64,000 nt of DNA from Flammeovirgaceae bacterium (GTDB lineage Bacteria > Bacteroidota > Bacteroidia > Cytophagales > Cyclobacteriaceae). Every line of letters begins with the position of its first letter. The first letter of the stretch is position 1. Below are positions 63,956-64,000 of the stretch, in pieces. A model generated the notes under the pieces. The model ran no database searches and was not told the origin of the DNA. It was given only the letters and a program-made list of their open reading frames with translations. The position numbers and the translations under genes were made by a program. The DNA lies in the NCBI GenBank assembly GCA_027487845.1, contig JAIYCV010000028.1, positions 1 through 64,000 of the forward strand. The letters are read 5' to 3'.

Positions 63956-64000
63956 CGCGTTTCTGTGATTCGACATTACAAATGGCGAACAGCGAGAAGA

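Overview
The window reads as a chromosomal segment of a Bacteroidota bacterium, most likely of the Cytophagales type. The support is a giant secreted protein with a type IX secretion (Por) style C-terminal tail, many lipoproteins with short Bacteroidota-type signals, a promoter of the TTG-N20-TAnnTTTG kind, A-rich start regions without clear Shine-Dalgarno sequences, and family content (YHYH proteins, lmo0937-like protein, VIGIGT-type tail-fibre proteins, GxxExxY protein in a type I R-M locus). I see no rRNA, tRNA, CRISPR array or complete insertion sequence.

Layout. 1-4 kb: the 5' part of a repetitive tail-fibre-like secreted protein on the minus strand, then a lone conserved protein of unknown function with a strong terminator. 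4-11.8 kb: an alpha-glucan operon (trehalose synthase/maltokinase fusion, branching enzyme, GH57 enzyme). The trehalose synthase domain has Pro where the GH13 nucleophile Asp should be, while its maltokinase half keeps its catalytic motifs, and no glgE is next to it. 12-21 kb: a secreted protein, a secreted caspase-like peptidase and a 2307-residue protein whose FG-GAP repeats fall in three blocks of exactly seven, separated by IPT/TIG domains. 21-34 kb: an SPFH protein, an M28 peptidase, then an ECF sigma / short one-TM protein / Spy-CnrX-like sensor trio followed by two YHYH proteins, a MORN lipoprotein and a SCO1-like copper chaperone; then minus-strand FAH hydrolase, deformylase-like and ABC-F genes.

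34-41.6 kb: small regulatory and secreted genes, a TraB/GumN-type gene broken near its 3' end, an AT-rich stretch with palindromic TTCGATCGAA sites lying on a 21-bp register, and a fibronectin III protein. 41.8-48.9 kb: a type I restriction-modification locus in the order hsdR, DUF3800, hsdS, GxxExxY, hsdM. The GxxExxY gene and the end of hsdM are both frameshifted, and hsdR carries an in-frame copy of a small palindromic intergenic repeat. 49-64 kb: a stress and envelope region: Sel1 protein, AsmA-like protein, universal stress protein, rubrerythrin-like lipoprotein, lipid kinase overlapping a dual-specificity phosphatase, His-rich and small membrane proteins, a baeRF-like protein, a lipoprotein adaptor/permease/ATPase exporter and a P-type cation ATPase.

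The most coherent candidate for an undescribed system is 24.1-29.1 kb: a CnrH/CnrY/CnrX-shaped sigma, anti-sigma and metal-sensor trio leading into paired YHYH proteins and SCO1, which together suggest an envelope copper or metal response. All functional statements rest on motifs read by eye; no database search was possible.
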